NCBI GenBank assembly: GCA_030149405.1
Contig: JASBRM010000025.1
Coordinates: forward strand, 1 to 22,064
Origin: Neptuniibacter sp.
Lineage (GTDB): Bacteria; Pseudomonadota; Gammaproteobacteria; Pseudomonadales; Balneatricaceae
Length of the DNA stretch: 22,064 nt
Reading direction: 5' to 3'
Positions 7,284 to 15,131 of this stretch are shown here, in pieces. Position 1 is the stretch's first letter. Each line of letters starts with the position of its first letter. Under the pieces are notes generated by a model. It was not told the DNA's origin and ran no database searches. It worked only from the letters and a program-made list of their open reading frames with translations. Both the position numbers and the translations under genes were made by a program.

Positions 7284-8843
7284 CTAATCGGAATCGATTT
7301 GCAGTAGTTCGATTAACTGACCCCGTTTTAACAAGATAGCTTCTTGTTCTTCATTGCTTTTACGTTGCCAATTCTTTACCTGCATCGCAAGTCTTGGATT
7401 AGTCGCCAGCCAGGTTTGATTATCATTTACAAAGGCCCAATACAGGGTAGTAAAAGGGCAGGCGTCTTCATCACTGGCTTTGCTGGGTGAATAAGGACAA
7501 CCAGAGCAGTAATTCGACATCCGGTTGATATAATTGCCACTGGCAATATAAGGCTTTGAGGCCAGTATTCCACCATCTGCAAACTGGCTCATACCAATAG
7601 TATTGGGCACTTCAACCCAGGCGACGGCATCCACAAACATAGCGAGGTACCAGCGGTATACCTGCTGCGGATCAACATTACTAAGCAGCGCGAACAAACC
7701 CGTTACCATAAGGCGCTGGATATGGTGACCGTAGCCATGATCCAGCACCTGAGAAATACTTTGTTGCAGACATTTCATCTCTGTATCTGCAGTCCAGTAA
7801 AAATCGGGTAGGTTATTATTGTGTTGCAAGCCATTCATGCTGCCCCAGCTATCACGATGGGTCCAATATAGCCCTCTGACGTACTCTCTCCAGCCAAGGA
7901 TCTGCCTAATAAATCCTTCAGCTGCGTTAAGAGGTGCTTTACCGTTCTCATAGGCTTGAATGGTTTTAGCAATCACTTCAGCTGGGTTCAGCAGTTTCAG
8001 GTTTAGAGAGGATGAAATCCATGAGTGGTAAAGAAAGGGTTCGTCTGTCCACATGGCATCCTGATAATCGCCAAAACGTGCAATCCGCTTTTCGATAAAG
8101 AGATCCAGTGCTTTCAACGCATCATTTCTACAGACTGGCCAGGAGAAAGCGTCAAGGTTACCAGGAAGATCTGGGAGGTATTGTTCGATATCAGCGATCA
8201 CGCCTCGGGTGATTTCATCCGCGGGAAAGGCCGGGTACATGCCCGATAGCTCAGGTCCGCAACGGGAAAACGTCTTACGATTTTCATGATCAAAGTTCCA
8301 TTTCCCTCCCAAGGGCTGGCCCTCTTCATCCATCAAAAGGTTGCGCTTTTTACGCATGTACCTGTACCAATATTCCATGCGGGGTTGTTTCAGCCGGCTT
8401 ATCCATTGGCTGAACTCCCCGGGTTCAGAGACAAAGTGATGGTCAGGTAATATGTTTAAGATGAATTCATGAGAACCTGAGAGATGGGTGAGTTGTTCCA
8501 ATATACGGCTATCTCCGGGTAGAACAACACGCACATTTTCAGGCTTACGCTGGTCTATCAAAGCGCTAACAGCAGACGCTATGGATACTTTTCTTTCGGC
8601 AATATTTGAATAGTAAACCGGATACTTTTTCGCTGAGAGTTCGGCAGCGAAGTGTCTCATTGCACTGAAAAATAGGGCGGTTCTCTGTTTTGAAGAAAGC
8701 TGGGATATGGATTCTTCCTCAACTTCAAAAAATGCCACCAGATCTTTATCGGGATCAAAATCACGCCATATTTCGCTGTCATGATTTAGCTGATCGCCAA
8801 GGATAAGACATAAATTTCGTACAGACGTCATCCCTGATCCCAT
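7284..8843 (-). CDS. iron-sulfur photolyase/cryptochrome (FeS-BCP, prokaryotic 6-4 photolyase-like)
   Basis: This 519-residue protein belongs to the photolyase-related family (DPRP N-terminal domain, then the FAD-binding helical domain). The N-terminal part has LCLILGDQLNHDSEIW. The helical part includes GFIRQILGWREYVRG and HGYGHHIQRLMV. Four cysteines at 358, 446, 449 and 462 (in KCLQQ, YCSGC and ACPF) have the spacing I recall for the [4Fe-4S] ligands of Agrobacterium PhrB, which repairs 6-4 photoproducts with light. The function is thus DNA photorepair, or light sensing by a cryptochrome relative. The first ATG at 8843 overlaps the DUF3429 stop (TAATG), so translation is probably coupled; an ATG four codons later has a better ribosome-binding site. 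Confidence 0.92.
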   Translation of the reverse strand: MGSGMTSVRNLCLILGDQLNHDSEIWRDFDPDKDLVAFFEVEEESISQLSSKQRTALFFSAMRHFAAELSAKKYPVYYSNIAERKVSIASAVSALIDQRKPENVRVVLPGDSRILEQLTHLSGSHEFILNILPDHHFVSEPGEFSQWISRLKQPRMEYWYRYMRKKRNLLMDEEGQPLGGKWNFDHENRKTFSRCGPELSGMYPAFPADEITRGVIADIEQYLPDLPGNLDAFSWPVCRNDALKALDLFIEKRIARFGDYQDAMWTDEPFLYHSWISSSLNLKLLNPAEVIAKTIQAYENGKAPLNAAEGFIRQILGWREYVRGLYWTHRDSWGSMNGLQHNNNLPDFYWTADTEMKCLQQSISQVLDHGYGHHIQRLMVTGLFALLSNVDPQQVYRWYLAMFVDAVAWVEVPNTIGMSQFADGGILASKPYIASGNYINRMSNYCSGCPYSPSKASDEDACPFTTLYWAFVNDNQTWLATNPRLAMQVKNWQRKSNEEQEAILLKRGQLIELLQIDSD

Positions 8844-9259
8844 TAGAGAAAGCCGCTGAAAATCAAGGCTGAGCCTGCAATTGCAGACAGGTGGGTTCTC
8901 AGTTGCCAGAATGAAGGCGAGTAGGTATCCGTCAAAAAACTCTTTTCATATAACCAGAGGAGAAGGAATGAAAGCCCGGAAATATGAAAATTAAACGCGT
9001 GTGGAAATAGCAGCCAACACCATGCCCAGAGCATCACAATGATGGATACCCAGGAGGTATGTTTAGGCGAGTCTTCCTGAAGTGATGCCATCCATAAAAC
9101 CCCACCCAGAAAAGTAAATATCAAAGCCGCATAACTCATTAACCAGTCACTGTAAGGTGTTCCGATTAATGCAATACCCATAGGTAAGGTGACAAAAGGT
9201 ATCAGACCTGAGTACCCAAAGAGTTTGTGTGCATTATCAATCTGTTTAGATTGGAACAT
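8843..9259 (-). CDS. DUF3429 family inner-membrane protein
   Basis: This 138-residue hydrophobic protein has about four or five membrane helices. The opening KLFGYSGLIPFVTLP is typical of DUF3429, and the stretch FTFLGGVLWMAS is a further family feature. Its function is unknown, but DUF3429 genes are often next to photolyase genes in gammaproteobacteria. It is first in a two-gene minus-strand operon: its TAA shares a base with the photolyase ATG. Its promoter must lie in the 9260-9443 divergent region, which carries the 15-bp palindrome. Confidence 0.85.
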   Translation of the reverse strand: MFQSKQIDNAHKLFGYSGLIPFVTLPMGIALIGTPYSDWLMSYAALIFTFLGGVLWMASLQEDSPKHTSWVSIIVMLWAWCWLLFPHAFNFHISGLSFLLLWLYEKSFLTDTYSPSFWQLRTHLSAIAGSALIFSGFL

Positions 9260-9289
9260 AATAATTCCGGGTTACTTTGGTATTGTTTT

Positions 9290-9304
9290 CACTGCAATGC
9301 AGTG
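9290..9304. promoter_or_regulatory. perfect 15-bp palindrome, candidate operator in divergent promoter region
   Basis: CACTGCA and TGCAGTG are separated by one base, forming a perfect 7+1+7 inverted repeat. It lies 31 bases before the DUF3429 start and 140 bases before the glutathione peroxidase start, so one bound regulator could serve both directions. The half-site recurs at 5863-5870 and at 12208-12216. No regulator of this site is visible in the window. Confidence 0.55.
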
Positions 9305-9443
9305 TCTATACATGTTTTACGGAATCAGTCGTTCTTTCGATCAATGTGGCTGCGTGGATAAGAAACATCTTCAGGCGATGCTTTACTAATCCAGTCTATT
9401 TTCTCTTACGTAACTAATAACTCAGTGTTAAGGAAAGATAGAT

Positions 9444-10022
9444 ATGAACTGGATAATGCCATCATCAGTAATGCTTGTTTTGGCTTGGTTATTACTGGCT
9501 TTTCCTGCTAAGGCAGAACTAAGTGATGCACAAGCCTGCCCGGATAGCCTGAATTTTACGTTTAAGCGTTTAGGCGAAGACCGTAATGAAAACCTTTGTG
9601 AGACTTACAAAGGGAAGCTTATATTGGTGGTGAATACTGCCAGCAAATGTGCTTTTACACCTCAATATGATGGGCTGGAAAAGCTCCATCGCAGCTATAA
9701 AGACAGAGGTTTTGTGGTTCTGGGATTCCCATCAAACGATTTTGCGGGTCAGGAGCCTGGTACAGAAAAGCAGATCCTGAATTTTTGCAGGCTAACCTAC
9801 AGCGTTGAATTTCCGATGTTTGAGAAAGTGCATGCTGCTAAAGCGATGGCTGATCCTTTCTATCATTCATTAGCAAAAATGGCGGGTGAGTATCCAGGAT
9901 GGAATTTTCATAAGTATCTGATTGCGCCTGATGGCCGCCTGATTGGTAGTTTTAAAAGCCATATCAAACCAGAAGACTCAAGAATCAATCAGTTAATTAA
10001 AGAACATCTTCCTCATGGATGA
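9444..10022 (+). CDS. exported glutathione peroxidase (cysteine type)
   Basis: This 192-residue thioredoxin-fold peroxidase reduces hydrogen peroxide or lipid hydroperoxides with thiols. A signal peptide of about 24 residues (LVLAWLLLAFPAKA) predicts a periplasmic location, which is unusual since most bacterial members are cytoplasmic. Catalytic residues are all present: Cys69 in NTASKCAFTPQ, Gln103 in SNDFAGQEPG, Trp153 and Asn154 in PGWNFHKYLI. The possible resolving Cys115 (NFCRL) suggests a thioredoxin-type mechanism. AAGGA precedes the ATG. Its end overlaps the next gene by 8 bases (ATGGATGA), so the peroxidase and the kinase-like protein are made together. Confidence 0.92.
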   Translation: MNWIMPSSVMLVLAWLLLAFPAKAELSDAQACPDSLNFTFKRLGEDRNENLCETYKGKLILVVNTASKCAFTPQYDGLEKLHRSYKDRGFVVLGFPSNDFAGQEPGTEKQILNFCRLTYSVEFPMFEKVHAAKAMADPFYHSLAKMAGEYPGWNFHKYLIAPDGRLIGSFKSHIKPEDSRINQLIKEHLPHG

Positions 10023-11349
10023 GAATCGTAACCTCAAAGAAGTCGCCGTGCCTGCTTCCAGAGCTTCCAGATTAGGCAAGCTTGGAAGCCTGGCAGGTCG
10101 AATTGCGGGAAATCTGTTAATCGATAGCGGTAAAGAGATCGTCAAAGGGCGTAAACCCACGGTCAAAAAGCTCCTGTTGAATGAGAAAAACATTAAACAT
10201 CTAGCCGATCAATTGGCGACCATGCGTGGTGCAGCCATGAAAGCTGGACAGATGCTTTCTATGGATACGGGAAGCATACTCCCCCCCGAATTGGCTGCCA
10301 TTCTGGACAGGTTGAGGTCCGATGCGGTCATCATGCCGTCGCTTCAGTTGATAGAAGTATTAGAGAAAAATTGGGGCCCTCACTGGCAAGAGCGATTTGA
10401 GCGCTTTAGTTTTGAACCTATCGCGGCAGCTTCCATAGGGCAGGTCCACAAAGCCAGAACTCAATCCGGTTTAGAGCTCGCGGTAAAAATCCAATATCCA
10501 GGGGTTAAGAAAAGTATAGATAGCGACATAGATAACGTATTTTCGCTGCTTCGAATGAGCGGGTTTATTCCAAAAGATGTCGACTTATCACCACTTATTG
10601 ATGAGGCCCGAACCCAACTGAAAAGGGAGGCGGATTATTTCGAGGAAGGACAGCAAATTCGTCTATACGCGAAACATATGGACAACTTCAGGAAACGTGA
10701 AGAACTTTTATTACCTGAGTACTACGAACAATTCTCAACGGAAGAAATTCTGAGCATGAGCTTTGTATCGGGGCAGAACTTAGAAAAACTTCAATACAGT
10801 TCTCAGGAAGAGAGAAACAGGGTTATCAGTTTATTGATGGAGCTGTTTTTTGCGGAATTTCTGCAGTTTGGTTGCGTGCAAACTGATCCCAACATGGCCA
10901 ACTACCTTTACAACATTGATTCAAGGCAACTTGCGTTGTTGGATTTCGGAGCGACACGTAATTTTTCAGAAACCTTCCGAAAACTATACCTGAAAGCATT
11001 GCTGGCGGCAGTTGAATCGGACAAACCTCGTTTAACTGAGGCTCTTTACGAGCTTGGTTTTTTTAATCAGGGTCTTGAAGTTAAAAACCTGGAACCAATT
11101 CTGAACATCTTTATTCTGGCCACCGAACCGTTGCGAGCGCTGGGAGCTTATGATTTCGCTGGATCCGACCTTTCATTAAGAATCAAAGAGAGAGGCATGG
11201 CGATAAGCAGTAGTTCCGATGCTTGGCACACACCGCCACCCGATGTTTTGTTTCTTCACCGAAAAATGGCGGGTTTATATTTGCTGGCTTCTCGTTTCAA
11301 TGCTCGGATTGATGTCGCTAACCTTTTCAAAGAATACGCACACATTTAA
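10015..11349 (+). CDS. ABC1/UbiB (AarF) family atypical kinase or ATPase
   Basis: This 444-residue protein has the marks of the ABC1 family: the KxGQ motif at 77-80 (MKAGQMLSMD), the alanine-rich nucleotide loop at 137-143 (AAASIGQ), the ATP-binding lysine 158 in AVKIQYPG, the catalytic-loop region QTDPNMANY at 289-297, and the metal-binding DFG at 310-312 (LLDFGATR). Members support quinone synthesis or lipid handling, and some protect against photo-oxidative stress in phototrophs. No membrane helices of the UbiB C-terminal type are evident, so it is probably not the housekeeping UbiB. Coupled by an 8-base overlap to a peroxidase, it is likely to act on lipid or quinone under oxidative stress (inference). 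Confidence 0.9.
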   Translation: MDENRNLKEVAVPASRASRLGKLGSLAGRIAGNLLIDSGKEIVKGRKPTVKKLLLNEKNIKHLADQLATMRGAAMKAGQMLSMDTGSILPPELAAILDRLRSDAVIMPSLQLIEVLEKNWGPHWQERFERFSFEPIAAASIGQVHKARTQSGLELAVKIQYPGVKKSIDSDIDNVFSLLRMSGFIPKDVDLSPLIDEARTQLKREADYFEEGQQIRLYAKHMDNFRKREELLLPEYYEQFSTEEILSMSFVSGQNLEKLQYSSQEERNRVISLLMELFFAEFLQFGCVQTDPNMANYLYNIDSRQLALLDFGATRNFSETFRKLYLKALLAAVESDKPRLTEALYELGFFNQGLEVKNLEPILNIFILATEPLRALGAYDFAGSDLSLRIKERGMAISSSSDAWHTPPPDVLFLHRKMAGLYLLASRFNARIDVANLFKEYAHI

Positions 11350-11456
11350 TCGATCATTCAGTGCACTCTTGGTGAAAATTACTCTGTAGCTTTGAGGTGA
11401 CTTTAAAATTTTTGTTTCTGGTGATCGGTTTATATTTATAGGTCGTAACCAGAGTT

Positions 11457-12203
11457 ATGAGCAGATTTGATAATTTCCCAGACCCGATTCAGGTTGCAGT
11501 GATCGGTGCCAGCGGTGGCATTGGTAGTGCTTTGATCAATGAACTACTCAGTGAGGCAAAGGTTACCAGAGTTTTCTCGTTATCTCGTTGCAGAGAGAAA
11601 CATGCCATATGCAATGAAAAACTGATCCATGGATATCTGGATCTGGAAGACGAGACCAGCCTGAACCAGTTGGGCGATATATTTTCCGGGGAAAAACTGG
11701 ATGTTGTTATTGTTGCAACCGGAGTTTTGCACGGAGAGGGTTTTCGACCCGAGAAAAGCCTGAAAGATCTGAACATTGATAACCTCAACAAGCTGTTTGC
11801 CATCAATGCGTTTGCTCCTGCATTGATAGCCAGGCAGCTTCTACCTTGCTTGCCGAAATCAAACCCTGCTGTTTTTGCCGCTATTTCGGCGCGAGTAGGC
11901 AGTATCAGCGATAATCGCTTGGGTGGTTGGTACAGTTATAGAGCAAGTAAAGCGGCCCTAAACATGCTGCTTAAAACCATCTCAATAGAATCGGCCAGAA
12001 GCCGACCTAAAGCAGTTATTTGTGGACTCCATCCAGGCACTGTCGATACTGCGTTGTCAGAACCTTTTCAACGTAATGTTCCCTCAGGCAAGCTGTTCAG
12101 TCCTGAGAAATCAGCCGCATATTTGTTAGATGTTGTATCCAATTTAAAGCCAGAACACAGCGGAAAGGTATTTGACTGGGCTGGAAAAGAAATCCCAAGT
12201 TGA
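11457..12203 (+). CDS. short-chain dehydrogenase/reductase
   Basis: This 248-residue classical-size SDR has the nucleotide-binding motif GASGGIG at 17-23 and the active-site Tyr161 and Lys165 (YSYRASKAALNM), with Ser144 or Ser149 as the third member. The usual NNAG is replaced by VATGVLHGEG, as in the C-factor (CsgA-like) branch of the family. A C-terminal PGTVDT motif follows the catalytic region. The substrate cannot be told from sequence; SDRs of this branch are common in gene sets around photolyases. It starts 107 bases after the ABC1 gene with a poor ribosome-binding site, so it may share the same transcript or have its own promoter in the AT-rich gap. Confidence 0.88.
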   Translation: MSRFDNFPDPIQVAVIGASGGIGSALINELLSEAKVTRVFSLSRCREKHAICNEKLIHGYLDLEDETSLNQLGDIFSGEKLDVVIVATGVLHGEGFRPEKSLKDLNIDNLNKLFAINAFAPALIARQLLPCLPKSNPAVFAAISARVGSISDNRLGGWYSYRASKAALNMLLKTISIESARSRPKAVICGLHPGTVDTALSEPFQRNVPSGKLFSPEKSAAYLLDVVSNLKPEHSGKVFDWAGKEIPS

Positions 12204-12207
12204 ACGG

Positions 12208-12216
12208 ATTGCAGTG
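12208..12216. promoter_or_regulatory. half-site matching the 9290 palindrome, upstream of the dehydrogenase
   Basis: ATTGCAGTG is the exact reverse complement of bases 9290-9298. It lies in the 78-base gap between the SDR stop and the dehydrogenase start, 66 bases before the latter. Only one half is present, so this is weaker evidence than the palindrome. Confidence 0.3.
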
Positions 12217-12268
12217 CTTAGGATCTAACTAAACTCTGGTTGTTCCACAAGGCAAAGGGTTGCCCGAT

Positions 12269-12274
12269 AAGGAG
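12269..12274 (+). promoter_or_regulatory. ribosome-binding site that fixes the dehydrogenase start
   Basis: AAGGAG lies 7 bases before the ATG at 12282. An upstream in-frame TTG at 12240 has no such site and adds 14 residues that do not fit the family. Confidence 0.8.
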
Positions 12275-12281
12275 AGCGAAA

Positions 12282-13565
12282 ATGAATACTGATGTTTATG
12301 AAAATGCATTGTCGAGAATCAGCAGCTATGGTGTGAAGGCAAAGGTATCAGATGAAGTTCTTGATGCTCTCTACCATCCCAAGGCAATGCTGACCTCCTC
12401 ACTTCCAGTAAGGATGGATAACGGGTCTACGCAATACTTTGAGGGATATAGGTGTCATTACAATAATCTTCTGGGCCCGACAAAAGGGGGGGTACGTTTT
12501 CACCCTCTTGTGAATGCCGAAGAGGTAAAAGCTTTAGCACTGTGGATGACCGTTAAGTGTGCTGTGGTCGGCTTACCTTATGGCGGCGCCAAAGGGGGTA
12601 TCAAAGTAGATCCCAAAACCTTATCGCCAATGGAAATTGAGCGTTTATCCAGGTCATATGTCAGAGCCATGGCTGACTTTATTGGCCCTCAAGTGGATAT
12701 ACCAGCACCTGATGTTTATACCAACGCCAGAATCATGGGCTGGATGGCGGATGAATATGAAGCGATTAGCAGAAAGAAAGCACCTGGTGTCATTACAGGC
12801 AAACCCGTTAATCTGGGCGGTAGTTTGGGAAGGGAAGATGCCACCGGGCGCGGGGCTTACCTCTGTATCCTTGAGTTAGTAAACAAACTCAACTTAACTC
12901 CGGAATCTACCACTGTTGCTGTTCAGGGTTTTGGTAACGGCGGTTACAACGTGGCCCGGTTATTACAGGAGGCCGGTTTTAAAATTATCGCTATTTCAGA
13001 TTCAAAAGGGGGAATATATTCCTCCAAGGGGTTTGATGTGGCCAGTGTATATAAGCAAAAGCAGTCATCCTCAAGAATCACAGCTGTGTATTGTGAACAG
13101 AGTGTTTGTCATCAAGTAGAACATACACAGATCACGAATGAAGAACTTTTGGAAATTGATGCCGATATTCTGATTCCTGCGGCCTTAGAAGGTGTCATAA
13201 CGAAAGAAAATGCAGCCAATATAAAAGCCAGATTTATTGTGGAAGTTGCAAACGGCCCGGTTGAAAGTGAAGCGGATAAAATACTCGAAGAAAAAGGCAC
13301 CCTTCTTATACCGGATGTTTTAGCGAATGCCGGTGGTGTTACTGTGAGCTATTTTGAGTGGGCCCAAAATCTACAAGGTTACAGCTGGACCCTTGAAGAA
13401 GTTCACAATCGATTGGAACAGATGATGAGAAATGCATTTAATCAGGTCTGGGATCAGCATAAAGAAAACAACCTATCCCTCAGGGAAGCGGCCTATGGTT
13501 TGGCCTTCAAGCGACTTGGAGACGCCATAGAGTTGCATGGAACGAGAGATTATTTCAATTCCTGA
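12282..13565 (+). CDS. Glu/Leu/Phe/Val family dehydrogenase (NAD-type glutamate dehydrogenase)
   Basis: This 427-residue protein has the full family pattern: GPTKGGVRFHP at 65-75, the catalytic lysine 104 in LPYGGAKGGIKVDP, Asp144 in PAPDVYTNARIM, the domain linker GREDATGRG, and a Rossmann motif QGFGNGG at 215-221 for the cofactor. The length and the absence of the longer E. coli GdhA N-terminus point to the catabolic, NAD-linked glutamate dehydrogenase group (RocG/GudB-like), interconverting glutamate and 2-oxoglutarate. Leucine or other branched-chain specificity cannot be excluded. It follows the SDR by 78 bases. The stop overlaps the convergent methyltransferase gene by 11 bases. Confidence 0.9.
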   Translation: MNTDVYENALSRISSYGVKAKVSDEVLDALYHPKAMLTSSLPVRMDNGSTQYFEGYRCHYNNLLGPTKGGVRFHPLVNAEEVKALALWMTVKCAVVGLPYGGAKGGIKVDPKTLSPMEIERLSRSYVRAMADFIGPQVDIPAPDVYTNARIMGWMADEYEAISRKKAPGVITGKPVNLGGSLGREDATGRGAYLCILELVNKLNLTPESTTVAVQGFGNGGYNVARLLQEAGFKIIAISDSKGGIYSSKGFDVASVYKQKQSSSRITAVYCEQSVCHQVEHTQITNEELLEIDADILIPAALEGVITKENAANIKARFIVEVANGPVESEADKILEEKGTLLIPDVLANAGGVTVSYFEWAQNLQGYSWTLEEVHNRLEQMMRNAFNQVWDQHKENNLSLREAAYGLAFKRLGDAIELHGTRDYFNS

Positions 13566-14172
13566 ATGGCAGACTTATCGGCCATTTTTTTGTGTGGGAT
13601 TGATACTCTTTGTAATCAGCGATACCGCCTAACGAGTTTTCTTCATGGTTTGCCTGGATGACTAAACAAGCTACACCTACTAAAAGCGAGATAAATGTGA
13701 ACAGGCTTGGGAGAGCCAGATAGAAACCTAGCATACCCACCATAACTGCTGAGAAAAGAGGGTGACGGCAGAATTTGTAGGGTCCGGAGTTTATTGTTGT
13801 GAACCTTTTGATAACGCTTTGATCTATTCCCGAATGCCATTGATCGCGCATGTAAGCATGAACATAACTGATCATTGCTAAGCTGATTAGCATTAAAACA
13901 GTGCCGAGACCCCTTACATAGGAAAGAAATGGTAGTTCGAAGGTGTACAGTACAACGTCATCAATTGATGGGAAATATAAACGCGCAATACACAGCAATA
14001 GTATACTGGCTCTAAAAACATTAAATACCCACCTGATCCACCAAGACTTGCTACCCGCATTACCGTAATGAATACGGGTGAATCCATCCCTTTGTTTCAG
14101 CCCTATAGCGGTTGCAGAATAGTGCAGGGCGATAATGGTGAAAAAAACAGCAAGAAAAATATCGACAACCAA
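13555..14172 (-). CDS. membrane methyltransferase, isoprenylcysteine/MddA-like family
   Basis: This 205-residue protein has about five membrane helices and the C-terminal signature of the ICMT/PEMT-like methyltransferases: GPYKFCRHPLF at 130-140 and a later Glu-Glu with DYKEYQ at 177-191, which together bind S-adenosylmethionine. MddA relatives methylate methanethiol to dimethyl sulfide; other members modify lipids, so the substrate is open. The start is uncertain. The first usual start codon is a TTG at 14172 without a good ribosome-binding site, yet the frame stays open for 12 codons before it (up to a TAA) and reads like membrane-protein sequence. The true N-terminus may differ or be damaged. 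It converges on the dehydrogenase. Confidence 0.7.
   Translation of the reverse strand: MVVDIFLAVFFTIIALHYSATAIGLKQRDGFTRIHYGNAGSKSWWIRWVFNVFRASILLLCIARLYFPSIDDVVLYTFELPFLSYVRGLGTVLMLISLAMISYVHAYMRDQWHSGIDQSVIKRFTTINSGPYKFCRHPLFSAVMVGMLGFYLALPSLFTFISLLVGVACLVIQANHEENSLGGIADYKEYQSHTKKWPISLPFRN
13565..13591 (+). terminator. terminator of the dehydrogenase, inside the convergent gene
   Basis: AATGGC and GCCATT form a six-pair stem around a 10-base loop, followed by seven T. It begins at the last base of the dehydrogenase stop and lies wholly within the 3' coding end of the convergent methyltransferase gene, where the same bases encode the stretch KKWPISLPF. Confidence 0.75.
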
Positions 14173-14402
14173 ATCAAAAGCCCAGACAGAGGTTTTTACA
14201 AAAATTTAGAAGGTTATTAACCATAATCTTTATAGGATTACTTTACAAATAACTTAGTCAATCCTAACAAGCCTTTCCATAGATTAGTTGGCTTATGACT
14301 ATTAAGCAGAATGTATACGGACTTAAGAAAACTGATCAGGCTGCAGTAATAGGTTAGATATAACGGGGTCATAATTATAAATTCATCTTATGAATCAGCC
14401 GT
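14173..14402. other. non-coding gap upstream of the methyltransferase
   Basis: About 230 bases with no supportable gene on either strand. It should hold the minus-strand promoter of the methyltransferase. AAGCC (14270-14274) and GGCTT (14291-14295) could form a small hairpin. I see no confident promoter pair. Confidence 0.4.
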
Positions 14403-14425
14403 AAAAAAGCCCTCGTATGAGGGCT
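14403..14425 (-). terminator. terminator of the first 108-residue paralogue
   Basis: Read on the minus strand, AGCCCTC-ATAC-GAGGGCT is followed by six T. The stem is seven pairs with a tight four-base loop. It ends transcripts coming from 14970, leaving an unusually long 3' untranslated region of about 220 bases (14426-14643) that could yield a small RNA. Confidence 0.85.
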
Positions 14426-14643
14426 AAAGTTGCGCTCCAGTAGCCAGGGAGATGCTAATGGCGGAGCTTGGGGTTTAGGAACCTTTCTAATAATTTCTAT
14501 ATCTTCTCAGTGGACTATGTAAGATCCGGTCAGTCTGAGCTTGTATAGCGACCGTATCACTGCGATAAGATTTTGTTAGGCGCCCAACATGGCTGCAATT
14601 CTTACCTTGTGCTCCGATTACTCTGCGTGAGCCTAACTCTTCC

Positions 14644-14970
14644 CTAGCCAAGAGCTTTGAATTTTTGGATTTTAATCTTAAAAAGATCCAGATGAATTTC
14701 AGGTGCTTTATCTGTTTTCCTTCTCCCAAGATAAAACAACCGAGCGTACTCTTGTTCCAAATCGAAGATCTTTCTCATACGGAGATCTCTCCTGCGATCG
14801 TAGATTGATGACCTTCTTTCCAAGCCTTCATATTGAGAAAAAAGGTGCCTGGTCCACCATTCATGAGCAGACATATAAGTGGGAAGGTTTCCACTAATGT
14901 TCTCTCCGTCCTCTGTGAGCCAGCTGTAAAAAGCATTGCCCGAATTATTTAGATCTTTTATTAGCCGCAT
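14644..14970 (-). CDS. hypothetical protein with ERR...DRR signature, paralogue A
   Basis: This 108-residue basic protein of unknown function aligns along its whole length with the gene at 16485-16811. Shared features are an N-terminal Lys-Asp pair, an aromatic WL segment (YSWL here, YFWL there), Leu-Pro-Thr, an A.EW helix start, YEGLERR followed by YDRRRD, then YARL, GRRKTD and a closing HLDL. There is no signal peptide or membrane helix. The arginine-rich centre hints at binding of RNA, DNA or a nucleotide; this is a guess. An apparent frame at 14487-14729 on the same strand overlaps its end and is probably a shadow. Confidence 0.7.
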   Translation of the reverse strand: MRLIKDLNNSGNAFYSWLTEDGENISGNLPTYMSAHEWWTRHLFSQYEGLERRSSIYDRRRDLRMRKIFDLEQEYARLFYLGRRKTDKAPEIHLDLFKIKIQKFKALG

Positions 14971-15131
14971 GTTGAGCTATCTCTTAGGGTTTAAATAAAA
15001 CATAGCTGGCGATCCAGTATAAATACATCATAAAAATTCGATAATAAATTCAGATATTTTGATAGGTACTTATATATATGTATGTTGTATTTTTTATTCA
15101 CAGTCCATGGATTTGAATGGGTGTATTTGTT

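Noticed and set aside
14575..14637. GTTAGGC ... GCCTAAC pair resembling integron attC core sites
   Set aside because: The halves are in the inside-out order for one attC, the inner L sites and a second matching core are missing on either side, and no integrase or cassette series is present.
14487..14729. 80-codon minus-strand frame overlapping the end of paralogue A
   Set aside because: It has no recognisable domain, overlaps a better supported gene in another frame and runs through the structured 3' region.
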